A stretch of DNA of 64,000 nucleotides from Prorocentrum cordatum (Eukaryota; Sar; Dinophyceae; Prorocentrales; Prorocentraceae). Positions 1 through 13,160 of the stretch are shown here, piece by piece. Numbering within the stretch: position 1 is the first letter of the stretch; the number at the start of each line of letters is the position of its first letter. The notes under the pieces were generated by a model. That model was given only the letters and a program-made list of their open reading frames with translations. It was not told the DNA's origin and made no database searches. The stretch lies in NCBI GenBank assembly GCA_963575745.1, contig CAUYUJ010000197.1, forward strand, positions 1-64,000, given 5' to 3'. Both the position numbers and the translations under genes were made by a program.

Positions 1-800
1 GTGTGAGCCTGCGCGTGCGTGTGCGGGCGTGTGCGTGTGCGCGTGCGCGTGCGCGTGCGCATGCGCGTGTTTGTGCGCGTGGGTGTGCGTGTTTGTGTGT
101 GTGTGCGTGTGCGTGTGTGTGTGTGTGTGCGCGCGTGGGTGTGCGTGTGTGTGTGTATGTGTGTGAATGCGCGTGCGCGTGCGTGTGTGTGTACGTGTGC
201 GTGTTGCGTGTGCGCGGGCGCGGGCGTGTGCGTGTGCGAAGTCGCGCTTGCGTGTGTGCGCGTGCAACTTGTGAGTGTGCGTATGAGTATGATGTGTGCG
301 CGGTGGACGGGGTACTTGTGTGTGATGCGCGTGACGCGTGCGTGTGCTTACGGCGTTGTCGCGCGTGCGCGTGTGTGGTGTGTGTGTGCGTGCGTTGTGC
401 GGTTCATGTGCGCGTTGCGGTGCAGTGTTTTTTGTGCGTGTGCGTGTGCGCGTGCGCGTGTGCGTGTGCGTGTGCGTGTGCGTGTGCGTGTGCGTGTGCG
501 TGTGCGTTTGCGTGTGCACCTGCGCGTGCGTGTGCGCGTGCGCGTGAGTGTGCGTATGCGTGTGCATGTGCGTGTGCGTATGCGTGTGCGAATGCGCGTG
601 CGTGTTCGTGGGCGCGTGCGTGTGCGCGTGCACGTGTGTGTGCGTGTGCGTGTTCGTGTGCGCGTGCGCGTACGTGTGCGTGTGCGCGTGCGCGTGCGTG
701 TGCGTGTGCGTGTGCGTGTGCGTGTGCGCATGCGCGTGCGTGTGCGCGTGTGTCTCTGTGTGTGTGCGTGTGTGATCTTGTAGTGAGAAGCAAAGGCGTG
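1..800. repeat. (TG)n / TGTGCG simple-repeat tract
   Basis: Almost uninterrupted alternating purine-pyrimidine sequence built from GTGTGC and GTGCGT units. Open frames on both strands encode only Cys/Val/Arg/Ala or His/Thr/Arg repeats, so none is a gene. The tract starts at the window edge and probably continues outside. It is not a telomere, because no TTTAGGG-type unit is present. Confidence 0.95.
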
Positions 801-1740
801 TAGAGTGTATTGCAGATCGTTGACGCCTCCAGGGTTCACCATAGTCCTCCTCATCCTCCTCCTTCCCTTCCTCCTACTTCGTTCCTAGTCTTCCGCATTC
901 TCACCCGTCTCCTCCTGGCACTGGCAGTGACGGCATCGGAGCCCCTCGGGACGCTGCCTTCACCCCCCCCAGCGCGCTTTGCCGCGGGGGGGGTTGTTCA
1001 GCTCCGCGGCGGCGCTCTGCCCCACCAGGGAGGACGGACACGAATTGACCAAAATAGATATTTTTCCTCGTCATCCTCCTGCGCCTCCGACCGTCCTCCT
1101 CCTGCTTCACGGTGGCCGCGTTGAAAACGGCGTTGAGACGAAGGAGATGCTGGGTTTGGCTGCCAGCGGTGGCTGTATCGCTGGCAAGCCGCATATGGTG
1201 GACAGCGGCAGCGGTGGCGTTCGCGCTGTGGCTCAATGGCTCACGCCACCCTTGATGCCGTCTCCTCCTATTACTCCTCCTCCTCCTCCTCCTCCTCCTC
1301 CTCCTCCTCCTCCTCCTCGTCCTCCTCCTCCCTATTATCATCACTCTCATCACTCTCATCCTCATCCTCACCCTTCTTTTCATCCTTCCTCCTCCTCCTC
1401 CTCCTATCCGTGCTTCTCCGCTTCTAGCTCCTCCTCCGCCTCCTCCTCTTTCTCCTCCTCCTCCTCCCCTCCTCCTCCTCCTCCTCCTCCCCTCCCTGCT
1501 ACTCCAATTCCACCTCCTCCTCCTCCTCCTGGCTCCTCTTCCTCCTCCAGTCCCCCATTTACTCCCAGCTCGTCGCCTCATTGCTTCTAGTGCTTCCGTT
1601 TCCGTTTCCGCGTCCGAGCCAGCTCCCCCGTTCCTGAGGAGGCTCCCGCCGCCCGACCGGCGGGTCGGGCAGGCCTGGCAGAGGTCACCGATGACCCTCA
1701 GACCTGCCTAACACTCCTCTACAGCCCTACAGTCGAAACG
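801..1740. repeat. CT-rich region with interrupted (CCT)n
   Basis: Pyrimidine-rich sequence with a long imperfect (CCT)n between about 1260 and 1560. The 900-1230 part is more complex, but no splice-consistent exon or known motif was seen there. Confidence 0.8.
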
Positions 1741-1747
1741 CTGTCAT

Positions 1748-1888
1748 AAGGAACCCTCAATAGGGAACGAGGCCCCTTTTCTCCATCAGTTAAACTTCCA
1801 TTCCCCGTAGAAAGACTAAGGATTACCAAAGAAAAGCTGCAAAACAATGAAGGAACACTGAGCCCCTCCCCAACAAAAATGGTTCCTT
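1748..1888 (+). mobile_element. Fold-back element family C, copy 1
   Basis: A 141-bp element starting AAGGAACCCT and ending ATGGTTCCTT, an imperfect 10-bp terminal inverted repeat. The body shares long stretches with 52804-52944 (GAACGAGGC, GAGCCCCTCCCCAAC, GGTTCCTTCTTCAG), and that copy is also 141 bp. No coding capacity. Inferred to be a MITE-like non-autonomous element. Confidence 0.7.
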
Positions 1889-2904
1889 CTTCAGCGGCCC
1901 GACTGTATCCAGCCCACGACTGCATTCCTTCCAGAATGAATCGTTTCGCAGTCGCTGCAGGGCCCCCTTGCCGGCTTTGCCCGCCACCTTTTGGGCGAGG
2001 ACCTGCGAGCATTCAAGCTCTGGCCGTTGTCCACACTCGACGGTCGCCACGAAACCACAACCCATCTCGCGCTTCTCGCTTCCTGGGAAACCAGAAAGAA
2101 CCAATACCGCTACTCCCCAGACCTCTCCCACGGTGCGTTCTGACCAACATTTTGAAGCGAATCCAACCGTGGCGTCCAGGCCCAAAAAGGCGAAAACAAG
2201 GCAAGGGTAGCGGTATCAGTACCTCTTCCTCCTCTCAGCCTCTCCCTCGCTCCTCCTCCCAGCGCAGCAGTCTTTTTCCCCGCTGGGCCCGGGAGCTGTG
2301 TCGGGCCCAGGTGCGCGCTGGCACGCGCCGGAGAGAGCCCCCGAAGCGGGCGTCGCTCGCACTGAGAGAGCGAGGAGGGCAATGGAGAAGGCGAGAAAGA
2401 AGGCGAGGGGGGTGTTGCGGGGAGGAGGAGGATCAGGAGGAGGAGGAGGAGGAGGAGGAGGAGGAGGAGGAGAGAAGGCGAGGGAGGGCGAGGAAGGAGG
2501 CGGGAGGAAGGCGGCGAGGAGGAAGGCGACGGGGAGGGCAACGGGGAGGGCGAGAAGGAGGAGGAGCAGGAGGATGCTTGAAGTGATACGGCGCTGAGGC
2601 GCCTTAACCCCATTCGTGGGACCACAAGCCTGGTGTACCACCCTGATGTGCCCCTCGAGGACAGGGCAGCCATGGAACTACATCATGGAGAGCTTCTCGG
2701 GAATTGTACTGGCGGAAGGAGTAGCAGGAGGGATCCGAAAGGGGCGGAACGGGACGGAATGGAACCACTGACAAAGTCAGGACAGCAACTGCTTACAGGA
2801 TACAACACTGGGTCTCGAGCCCCTGTGAAACCCGTCGAGGAAACTTCCTCGATGAGGAGGGGGCGAGGGAGGGAAAGAAACGAAGGGGCAAGAGGAGGGG
2901 GAAC
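1889..2904. other. Intergenic, with (GGA)n at about 2398-2580
   Basis: A purine-rich (GGA)n tract lies inside otherwise complex GC-rich sequence. The open frames through it are Gly/Arg/Glu or Ser/Pro/Leu shadows of the repeat. No recognisable gene. Confidence 0.7.
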
Positions 2905-3430
2905 CTTCTCATCATCCCCCCTTCCTCCTCCTGGTCGTAATTCCCCTCCTCCTCCTCCCCCTCGTCCTCTTCCTCCTCTTCATTATCCCTCCTCCTCCTC
3001 CCTCCTCCTCCTCCTCCTTCTCCTCCTCCTGCTCGTCCTCGTCCTCGTCTTCCTCCTCCTCCTCCTCTTCCTCCTCCTCCTCCTCCTCCTCCTCCTCCTC
3101 CTCCTCCTCCCCCTCATCCTCCTCCTCCTCTTCCTCCTTCGCTTCCTGATATTTCAGCTTCCCCTCCTCCGTCGGGGACGCCCGAGTACTCGCCATCGAA
3201 CAAGATCAAAGGGGGTCAACTCCTCCTCCTCCTCCTCCTCCTCCTCCTCCTCCTCCTTCTCCTCCTCCTTCTACTCGTCCTCGTCTTCCTCCTCCTTGTC
3301 ATCGTCCTCTTCCTCCTCATCCTCCAACTGCTCGTCCTCGTCCTTGTCCTCGTCCTCCTGGTTGTCCTCCTCCTCCTCCTCATCATCCTCCACCTCCTCA
3401 TCCTCCTCTTACTCCCTCTCCTCCTTGACC
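2905..3430. repeat. (CCT)n tract
   Basis: Polypyrimidine triplet repeat with scattered CGT and CAT variants, running directly into the (ATC)n tract downstream. It is open in several frames, including Ser- and Leu-runs on the plus strand and Glu-runs on the minus strand. None is a gene. Confidence 0.9.
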
Positions 3431-3453
3431 CCAGCACCTCAGCATCATCATCG

Positions 3454-3484
<31 letters not shown>

Positions 3485-4234
3485 CATCATCCTCATCAGC
3501 ATCAGCATCAGCATCAGCATCAGCATCATCATCATCACCATCATCACCATCATCTTCTCAGCATCATCATCATCATCATCATCATCATCACCATCATCAT
3601 CATCATAGCCATCAGCATCGCTATCATCAGCAGCAGCATCATCATCATCACCATCATCACCATCATCATCAACATCGGCAGCATCAGCATCAGCATCATC
3701 ATCATCACCATCATCAGAATCATCGTCATCACCATCAGCAGCAGCAGCATCATCACCATCACCATCAGCATCATCATCATGATCATCATCATCATCATCA
3801 TCATCATCAGTATCATCATCATCGTCGTCATCATCATCGGCCTCATCATCATCGTCAGCATCCTCATCATCCTCATCCTCAGCCTCATCATCATCATCAT
3901 CAACAACAGCATCATCATCATCATCAGTGCCATCACCCTCATCATCATCATAATCATCATAATCAGCAGCATTATCATCATCATCATCATCAGCAGCAGC
4001 ATCATCAGTGTCATCATCATCAGCATCATCATCATCACCAGCATCACCAGCATCACCACCACCGCCACCATCACCATCATCACAACCATCACTATCATCA
4101 TCGGCATCATCATCACCATCATCACAATGATCACCATCATCATCGTCGTCATCCTCATCATCATCGTCGGTGTCGGCATCGTCATCATCATCAGCATCAT
4201 CACCATCAGCAGCAGCATCGTCATCATCATCATC

Positions 4235-4288
<54 letters not shown>

Positions 4289-4774
4289 GCCAGCATCATC
4301 ATCAGCCTAATCATCAGCATCATCCACAGCATCATCATCAGCAGCATTCTCATCATCATGAGCTGCCGCAGCATCAGCATCAGCATTACCAGCAGCATCA
4401 TCATCAGCAGCAGCATCATCATCCTCATCCTCACCCTCATCCTGAGCCTCCTCCTCCAACCATCAGGATCATCATCATCAGCACCATCATCAGCGTTGCC
4501 ATCATCATCGTCAGCATCAGCACCAGCATCAGCATCATCATCTTCGTCAGCAACAGTGCCATCATCACCCTCATCATCATCCTCATCCTCATCCTCATCC
4601 TCATCCTCATCAGCATCATCATCATCATCATCCACACCATCAAAATCATCATTTTCATCAGTATCATCAGCACCATCACCGTCTGTATCAGCATCATCCA
4701 CATCATCATCAGTATCATCAGCATGACCATCAACTCATCATCAGCATCACCATTAGCATCATCAGCACTAGCAT

Positions 4775-4808
<34 letters not shown>

Positions 4809-4841
4809 GGCAGCATCAGAATCATCACCACCACCACCTAT

Positions 4842-4891
<50 letters not shown>

Positions 4892-5966
4892 GATCATCAG
4901 CAGCAGCAGCAGCAGCCCCATCATCACCATCATCATTAGAACCAGCATCATCGTCATCACCATCATGTGCATCCTCCTCCGCATCATCAACAGCATCATC
5001 ATGATCGTCGTCATTACTGGCACCGTTCCTAATCATCAATATCATCATGACCAACATCACCACCACCGCTACCGCCAACAGCATCATCGTCATCATGATC
5101 ATCACCAGCGTCGTCCGCCTCCTCATCATCGTCGCCATCGCTGCCATCATCATCACCATCAGCATCCGCATCCTCATCCTCATCCTCACCATCGTCAGCA
5201 TCAGCATCAACATTTACATCATCATCATCATCAGCGACAGCATCAGCATCATCAGTATGATCACCACCACCATCGTCATCATCAGCACCACAGCCATCAT
5301 CACCAGAATCCCGAGCATCATCATCATCAGTAACATCAGCATCAGCATCATCATCATGATGATCATCAGCATCATCAGCATCATCATCGTCGTCATCATG
5401 ATCCTCATCATGTTCCGCATCCTCATCCCCGTCCTCCTACACGGCATCCTCATCATCACCAGCATCATCATCAGCATCATCATTATCATCAGCATCAGCA
5501 TCAGCATCAGCAACAACATCAACATCACCACCGCCGCCACCATCATCATCAGCATCAGCATCAGCATCGTCATCCGCCTCCTCGCCATCGTCGTCGAAAA
5601 CAGCAGCAGCGTCATCAGCATCATCAGCATCATGAGCATCAGCATAATCATGAGCATCATGACCACCGCCACCACCATCATCATCGTCGCCGGCATCATC
5701 ATCAGCATCATCACCACCATAGCCATAAGCATCGTCATCATGATCAGCATCAACATAATCAGGATCATGAGCAGCAGCATCACCATCATCATCAGCAGCA
5801 CCATCATCGCCACCACCGCTCCTCATCATCGATATGATCACCATCATCAGCATCATCAGCATCACCATCATCACCACCACTACCGCCACCATGTTCATGA
5901 TCATCGTCGTCGTCCTCCTCCTCATCGTCGTCATCGTCGTCATCATCATCATCAGGCCACCGCTAG

Positions 5967-6005
<39 letters not shown>

Positions 6006-6239
6006 CATCAGCATCATCATCATCATCAGCAGCATCATCAGCAGCATTGGCATCATCACCAGCATGATCACCACCACCACCATCATCATTAGCAGCATCA
6101 TCATCACCATCAGCATCAGCGCCATCATCATCCTCCCCATCGTTACCTTTGACGACAACAGCAGCATCATCAGCATCACCAGCGTCATCATCATCAGTGT
6201 CATCATTACCAACATTCCCACAATCGCCATCATCCCCGC

Positions 6240-6304
<65 letters not shown>

Positions 6305-6929
6305 TCATCATCAGCGGCATCATCATCATCATCATTATCATCATCATCATCCACACCAAAATCAGTATCATCAGCAACATCATCAGCATCATCACCGTCA
6401 GCATCGTCATCATCGTCATCGTCATCGTCACCAACACTGGCACCGTTCCTCATCAATCCAATCATCATGATCACCACAACCACCACCACTTCCGCCACCA
6501 GCAACATCATCATCCTCCCCATCATCGCCGTCATCGGCGTCCTTATCAGCATCATCATCACAACCATCAGTCATTCATCATCCTCATCATCATCATCATC
6601 ATCATCGTCCTCATGAGCATCATCAGCATCATCACCATCAACGACGCATCAGCATACTCATCATCAGCAGCATCAGCATCATCAGCATCACCATCATCAT
6701 CAACATCAGCATTAGTATCATCATCATTAGCAGCATCATCATCATCATCAGCAGCAGCATCATAATCAGCTTCATCACCATCGTCAGAATCATCATCATC
6801 ACCGCCACCACCATCATCATCATCAGCATCATCATCGACGTCCTCCTCGTCACCGTCGTGGACAACACCAGCAGCATCATCAGCATCATCAGCTCCATTA
6901 TCATCAGCAGCATCAGCATCATCAGCAGC

Positions 6930-6962
<33 letters not shown>

Positions 6963-7086
6963 GTCATCCCCATGTTCATAGTCATAATCAGCATCATCAG
7001 CATCATCAGCATCAGCATCAATACCATCGTCATCGTCATGATCACCATCAGCATCATCACCCGCATCAGCATCATCAGCATCGTCC

Positions 7087-7131
<45 letters not shown>

Positions 7132-7439
7132 GCATCAGCATCACCACCAGCATCATCGTCATCGTCATCAGCACTGGCACCGTTCCTCATCATCAATATC
7201 AGCATCATCATCGTCATCATCACCACCACCACTACCGCCACCATCATTATCCTCGTCATCATCATCATCATCACCATCAGCAGCAGGATCCTCATCATCA
7301 TCATCAGCATCAGCAGCATCAGCACCATCATCACCACCATCATCATCAGTAGTATCAGCATCACAATAAGCATCATCATCGCCATCATCAGCTTCAGCAT
7401 CATCATCATCATCACCGTCGTCATCATCATGAACATCAA

Positions 7440-7486
<47 letters not shown>

Positions 7487-7789
7487 CAACCATCATCATC
7501 AGTATCCCGCAGTCATCATCATGGTCATCCTCCTCGTTATCGTCGTCGACAACAGCAGCATCATCAGCATCATCAGCTTCATCATCATCATCACCACCAC
7601 GATCATCATCGTCATCATAGCCATAATCAGCATCATCATCAGCAGCATCACCAGCATCAGCATCATCACCATCATCAGCATCATCACCAACATCAGCATC
7701 AGCATCGGGATCATCATCAGCATCGTCATCATCGTCCTCATGATCGTCTTCATCATCATCAGCATCATCATCATCGACATCCTCCTCAC

Positions 7790-7839
<50 letters not shown>

Positions 7840-7990
7840 GCATTATCATCAGCAGCAGCAGCATCGTCATCGTCCTCGTCCTCATCCTCGTCAGCGTCAT
7901 CGTCCTCCTCCTCCTCGTCATTGTCGTCGTCAACAGCAGCAGCGGCAGCAGGAACATCGTCAGCAGCAGGATCAGCATCATCAGAGGAAG
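3431..7990. repeat. Giant (ATC)n / (CAT)n / (CAG) compound microsatellite
   Basis: About 4.5 kb composed of ATC triplets mixed with CAGCATCAG, CACCAT and CCTCAT variants. Several less perfect islands recur about every 0.7-1.5 kb. They contain similar complex words such as CTGGCACCGTTCCT (about 5018, 6436, 7174), so the tract has a higher-order structure made by segmental amplification. ORFs of up to 697 codons run through it in every frame and encode Ile/Ser/His, Met/Met or Asp runs; these are repeat shadows. Confidence 0.95.
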
Positions 7991-8797
7991 GCAGGGCAAG
8001 AAGACGAGGGTGGGCGAACGGCTGCAGCCCCTCAGCGCGGGCACAGCGCCTCCGCAGCGCCCGCGGTGAGCAACGCGCGTGAGATGTGCCGGCGATGGGA
8101 AACGGAGCGCTCTCTCTCCTCTCTCTCTATCCCTCTCTCTCGGGGCATGCTCCTCCTCCTGCTTCTTCATCTCCTCCCCATCCGGCTTCTCCTCCTCCTC
8201 CTCCTCCTCTTCCTCCGTCTCCTCCTATTCCTCCTCTTCCTCCGTCTCCTCCTCCTGCTCCTTCTCCAGCCATTCCTCCTCCTCCTGCTTTTGCTCCTCC
8301 TCCTCCCCGTCTTCTTCGTCCTCTTCTTCATATTACTCATAGTATCATTTGTCGTATTCCTATTGTTGTTCAGATTGACCTTCTGGATGGCACTGTATCG
8401 TCATTATTAGCATTATCATTACTCATAGTGTTGTTAGTCGTCGTCTTACTCTTCTTATCAGTATGAGTAGTAATAGGTGCTCGTCTTGATATTATTAGTG
8501 TTATGATTATGGTTACTATGAATCGTGCTCTTCATGTTTGTTCGTAGTAAACCGCTTATTGTTATTATTGTTAGTTTTCATCGTGTTATCATTGGTAGTG
8601 ATACGACGAGTCTCATAGTATTGTTGTCTGTCGTACCCTCCGTCTTGGTAGTACTATTACTACCCGTATATCATTATTAGTGGTATTAGTATTAGTGGTA
8701 TGGTTGTTGTCATTCTTCATATTAGGATTCGTACCTTCTTCATACCAGCACTGGTAATATGAATCGTATTAGTATGCTTCTGCTTCGGCTTCTTATT
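7991..8797. other. Spacer with (CCT)n and an AT-richer degenerate tract
   Basis: (CCT)n occupies about 8150-8340. From about 8345 to 8770 the sequence is much AT-richer, with degenerate GTATTATTAGT-like words. This is unlike the rest of the window and may be an old decayed microsatellite. No gene seen. Confidence 0.6.
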
Positions 8798-9295
8798 CGT
8801 CCTCCTCCTCCTCCGCATCGCTTCCCCCTCCTTCTGCCCCTCCTTTCCTCCTCCTTTCCTCCTCCTCCTCCTCCTCCTCCTCCTCCTCCGCCTCCTTCTT
8901 TTCCTCCTCCTACACTTGCTCCCTCGCCTCCTCCTCCTCCTCCTCCTCCTCCTCCTCCTCCCCTCCTCCTCCTCCTCTCCTCCTCCTCCTCCTCCTCCTC
9001 CTCCTCCTCACCCTCCTTCCTCATCCTCCTCCTCCTCCTCCTCCTCCTCCTCCTCCTCCTCCTCCTCCGCCTCCTCCTCCTCCTCCTCCTCCTCCTCCTC
9101 CTCCTCCTCCTCCTCCTCCTCCTCCTCCTCCTCCTCCTCCTCCTCACTCCTCCTCCTCCTCCTCCCCTCCTCCTCCTCCTCCTCCTCCTCCTCCTCCTCC
9201 TCCTCCTCCTCCTCCTCCTCCTCCTCCTCCTCCTCCTCCTCCTCCTCCTCCTCCTCCTCCTCCTCCTCCTCCTCCTCCTCCTCCTCCTCCTATTC
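8798..9295. repeat. (CCT)n tract, near-perfect from 9020
   Basis: Long homopyrimidine (CCT)n, close to pure for about 270 bp. Homopurine/homopyrimidine mirror sequences of this length can form triplex DNA. The Leu, Ser or Arg ORFs crossing it are artefacts. Confidence 0.95.
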
Positions 9296-10690
9296 CGCGA
9301 TGAAGAGGAGGGACGGACGGAAGAAGGAGCGAAGAGGCAGGTGGAGGACGGTAGGGGGAGGACGATAGAGGGGCGGAGGAGGGAGGAGGGCGGGAGGGAG
9401 GAGGGAAGAGAGGAGGTGGGAAGACAAGGAGGTGGGAAGATAAGGGGTGGGGGGGAGAGGAGGCGACGCGCAGGAGGGAGGCAGACTGGCAGGAGAAGGC
9501 CGCCGCGGGCGCGGCGCCTGTGTGGTCCTGCCAACCCAGGCCCGCATCTGCTCCTGAGCGGTGTTGGACGCTCTCCCACCCTCCATCCTCCTCGGCACTC
9601 GCGTCGTCCTCTGTGCCATCTCCTCATCATCCTCGCGGCAGCGACGCCGCGGGCGCTCAACATTTGCACACCGCCAATGTCCCATGTACATCGGCTAATG
9701 TGGAACGATCTGGCGGTCAAAAAAACCGACCATCGTTCAAAGTTGAACGCTCCACGCGGTGTCAGAAAACAACGCCCAGGTCGCCACCTCACGAACCTGC
9801 CGTAAGACACCCTCTGCAATGGTATCCGAAGCGCTCTTGGCAAGGCACCACGCACCAAATTTCCAGGCTGGCCTGACCGTTTCTGGGTACTGCCGGAATT
9901 CCCCGCGTGACGTTTCCCCCAAAAGCAAATACATTGAGAAACATGTAGGCTTGAAAATGCTCGGCTCCGGAGAGGAGGGAACCCAAACTGGCCTCCCGAA
10001 CCCTCGTGAGGCAAGATGGCCGACTGGACTGTCAAGAGGCCCCACAGAAAGAACCCCAGAGGCGCCCAAGAAGACCCCAAGAGGGAATCCAAGAGGCCTC
10101 TGACCCACTACCCAAGCACGGTGGAGGAATGGGCTCAGTGCCACTGGGTCCTCCGCCCCACATGATCACCACAGGAGTGTTTGGCGTGCCAGGCTTGATC
10201 CGCCACGGTGCCCCCGGGCACGTTGAGGCGTGGTAGAATGCCAAGGGCTGCCTGTTACACGTCGGTCGGAAGAAGTAGGTAGAAACATGAAGTAGGAAGG
10301 CGGATATAGTAGATTGGGTCCAGGATCTCCGAGAGAATAACAAAACACAGCAAAAGCATGCCAATTCTTGAAGTAGGAAGGCGCTTGACGTAGATTGGGA
10401 TCTGGGAATCCAAAAATACCTACTTTCAGCGACCGGCGTGTAGTGTTTCTTCATCACTTGAAGACCCCACCTCTCACCAGATGCTCGGGAATGTACCCCC
10501 TTCCCTTTCTTCGTGCAGAACTGTGGGCCCGAGCTCCCGAGGCCACGATCCCTTGTAAAAATTACCCGATACGCACGCAGCCCCTTTTCCACGCGAGGCG
10601 AATATCCGCTATCGTGCATGCAGCACTTTGAGGCGTGGAAGAATGCCAAGACCTGCCTGGCGTGGTTCCTGTAGTCTTATAAGGGCCCCC
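9296..10690. other. Complex intergenic sequence, no supported gene
   Basis: GA-rich to about 9480, then non-repetitive sequence. Several 60-135 codon frames are open on both strands, but none has a recognisable domain or consistent splice signals. Confidence 0.5.
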
Positions 10691-11335
10691 CCTCCGTAAG
10701 AAACACCCACCTGCACCCCCGCTACTCCCGGGGGGTCCCTGGGCGGCCATGTTGCCTCCCCGGGGCTCTCCAAGGCTCCAATGACGGTCCAGGAGGAGGC
10801 CCCAAAGACAGTCCAAGAGGGCCCCCGAGTCGCCGAACGATCGCCCGACGATGCCCAAGATGGCCTCAAGGTGGCCCAAGGGGCCTCCAGGACTCCCCAA
10901 GAGGCCTCCAAGAGCCCTCCCAAGAGGACCCCAAGAAGCAAAAATGATTGATTGTCCTTCGGTGTTTGAAAGATTTGGGCGTTCTCGCCTCTTCGGCTTT
11001 CCGACGCTCCGAGACGGCCCCCAAGAGGCCCCCAAGACCACCCCAAACCTGCCCAAGAGGCCTTCAAGAGGGCCCCAAGACGGCCCACGAGGCGCCCGAG
11101 ACGGCCCAAGAGGGCTCCAAGACGGCTCCCAAAGGGGCCCAAGGGATCGAACACGAAGCGAAAATCCAAGCCTTCCGCCCCAAGAGGCCGCCAGGAGGCC
11201 CAAGAGGCGCCCACGAGGCCCCCTGGAGGCCACCAAAAAGCCCCCAGAGGCCGCCAAGAGGCCCAACAAAGGCCCCGGGAGGCCCCAAAACAGCCCCAGA
11301 GAGGCCCCGAAACTGCTTTCACAAGCCGCCGTGCC
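10691..11335. repeat. Degenerate ~10-12-bp minisatellite (CCCAAGAGGCC-like)
   Basis: Repeated words such as CCCAAGAGGCC, CCCAAGACGG and CCAGGAGGCC tile the region. The minus strand reads as Gly-Ala-Ser-Trp-Gly-Pro-Leu repeats in a long ORF, which mirrors the DNA repeat. The same unit recurs at 36975-37210. Confidence 0.7.
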
Positions 11336-13160
11336 CCCCAGGAGCCTACGAAACTGGCGCAGTTCGTAGCCGATTAGCGAGGTCTCGGCTGGATCCGCGT
11401 GGCCACTGGCTCCACTGGACCTCCCAGGAGCCCACGAAAGTGGCGCCAGTGGCGCAGCTCGCAGCATACCAGGGATCTGCTAGTTCCATATGGGTCCGCG
11501 TACTCCGCCGTGCAACCAAGGAGCCAACGAAAGCGGCGATAGCTGCGCACATCGCAGCCACCTAGGGAGCTGCGAGGTCTCGTCTGGGTGCGCGTACTCC
11601 CCTTCTCCGCCGTGCCTCACAACAACCCAAGAAGTGGCGCCAGTTGCGCAGTTCGCAGCCACCTAGGGAGCTGCGAGGTCTCCTCTGGGTGCGCGTACTC
11701 CCCTACTCCGCCGTGCCTCACAGGAGCGCACGGAAGCGGCGCCAGTTGCGCAGTTCGCGGCCACCCAAGGAGCAGCCAGGTCTCGTCTGGATGCGCGTGG
11801 CCCCAGGCTCCGCTGGACCTCCCAGGAGCCAAAGAAAGCAGCGACAGTTGCGCAGCTCGCGGCCTCCTCGGGAGCAGTGGTGCTGACTCGTCTGGGTGCG
11901 CGTGCCCCGCGGCTCCGCTGGACCGCCCAGCAGGCAACGACATCGGCGACAATTGCGCACGCCGTAGCCTGCCGAGGAGCCGCGAGGTCTCGTATGGGTG
12001 CGCGTGCCCCCCCGCTCCACTGGACCTCCCAGGAGCCAACCAAAGTGGCGATAGCTGCGCAGTTCGCAACCACACAGGGAGCTGCGAGGTCCCGGTTGGG
12101 ACAAAAGTGGCGACGGTTGCGCAGTTCGCAGCCACCAAAGAAGCTGCGAGGTCCCGTCTCAGTCCGCGTACTCCGCGACTCCACCGTGCGCCCCAGGAGC
12201 CCACGGAAGTGGCGCCAATTGCGCACTTCCCAACCACCCAAGGAGCTGCGAGGTTTCGTCTGGGCCCGCGTACTCCGCAACTCCGCCGTGTCTCCCAGGA
12301 GCCCATGAAAGTGGCACCAGTTGCGCAGTTCGCAGCCCCCCAAGGAGCAGCGAGGTCCCGCCTGGGTGCGCGTACTTCCCGACTCCGCTAGACCTCCCAG
12401 GAGCCCACGGAAGTGGCAGCGGTTGCGCAGTTCGCAACAACCCAAGGAGCAGCGAAGTCCCGCCTGGGCCCGCGTGTACCAACCCTGGACAGTCCAGGAG
12501 CCACCGCAAATGGCGTCAATTGCGCAAATCGCAACCACCCAGGGAGCAACGAGGTCTGGTGTGCGCGTACTCCGCGACACCGCCGTGCGCCCCAGGAGCC
12601 CACGGAAGTGGTGCCAGTTGCGCAAATCGCAGACACCCAGGGAACTGCAATGTCTCGCCTGGGTGCGCGTACTCCCCTACTCCGCCGTGCCCCACAGGAG
12701 CCCACGGAAGTGGCGACGGTTGCGCAGTTCGCAGCCAACAACGAAACTGCGAAGTCTCGTCTGGGTCCGCGTACTCCCCGACTCCGCTGTGCCTCCAAGG
12801 AGCCAACGAAAGTGGAACCAGTTGCGCAGCTCGCAGCCTCCCAAGGAGCTGCGAGTTCTCGTTTGGGTCCGCGTAGTCCCCGACTCCGACGGGCCTCCCA
12901 GGAGCCCATGAAAAGGCACTAGTTGCGCAAATCGCAGCCACCCAAGAAGCGACGAAATCTCGTCTGGGTGCGCGTACTCCCCGACTCCGCCGTGTCTCCC
13001 AGGAGCCCACAAAAGCGGCGACACTTGCGCAAATCGCAACCACCCAGGGAGCTGCGAGGTCTCGTCTGGGTCCGCGTACTCCGCGACCCCGCTGGACCCC
13101 CCCAGGATCCCACCAAAGTGGCGCCAGTTGCGCAGTCCCCGTCCACCCAGGCGCAGCGCA
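11336..13160. repeat. ~101-bp tandem repeat array
   Basis: About 18 diverged copies of a ~101-bp GC-rich unit. Landmarks in each copy are CCCAGGAGCC, GTTGCGCAGTTCGCAGCC, AAGGAGCTGCGAGGTCTCG, TGGGTGCGCGTACTCC and a CTCCGCCGTG-like end. Because 101 is not a multiple of three, frames shift between copies, which argues against a coding role despite ORFs of up to 320 codons. Confidence 0.9.

Noticed and set aside
1-800. Possible telomeric or subtelomeric repeat
   Set aside because: Units are TG/TGCG without a G-rich telomere motif; no telomere-like unit anywhere in the window.
2633-4726. 697-codon plus-strand ORF and 383-codon minus-strand ORF over the ATC tract
   Set aside because: Composed of Ser, Ile, His, Met and Asp runs in all frames at once; a triplet repeat lacking stop triplets is open by nature.
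11588-12911. Long overlapping ORFs on both strands of the 101-bp array
   Set aside because: The repeat unit is not a multiple of three and different frames are used along the array, so no single protein repeat is maintained.
11336-13160. CRISPR-like repeat-spacer array
   Set aside because: Units are contiguous diverged tandem repeats of about 101 bp with no unique spacers or cas genes, in a eukaryotic context.
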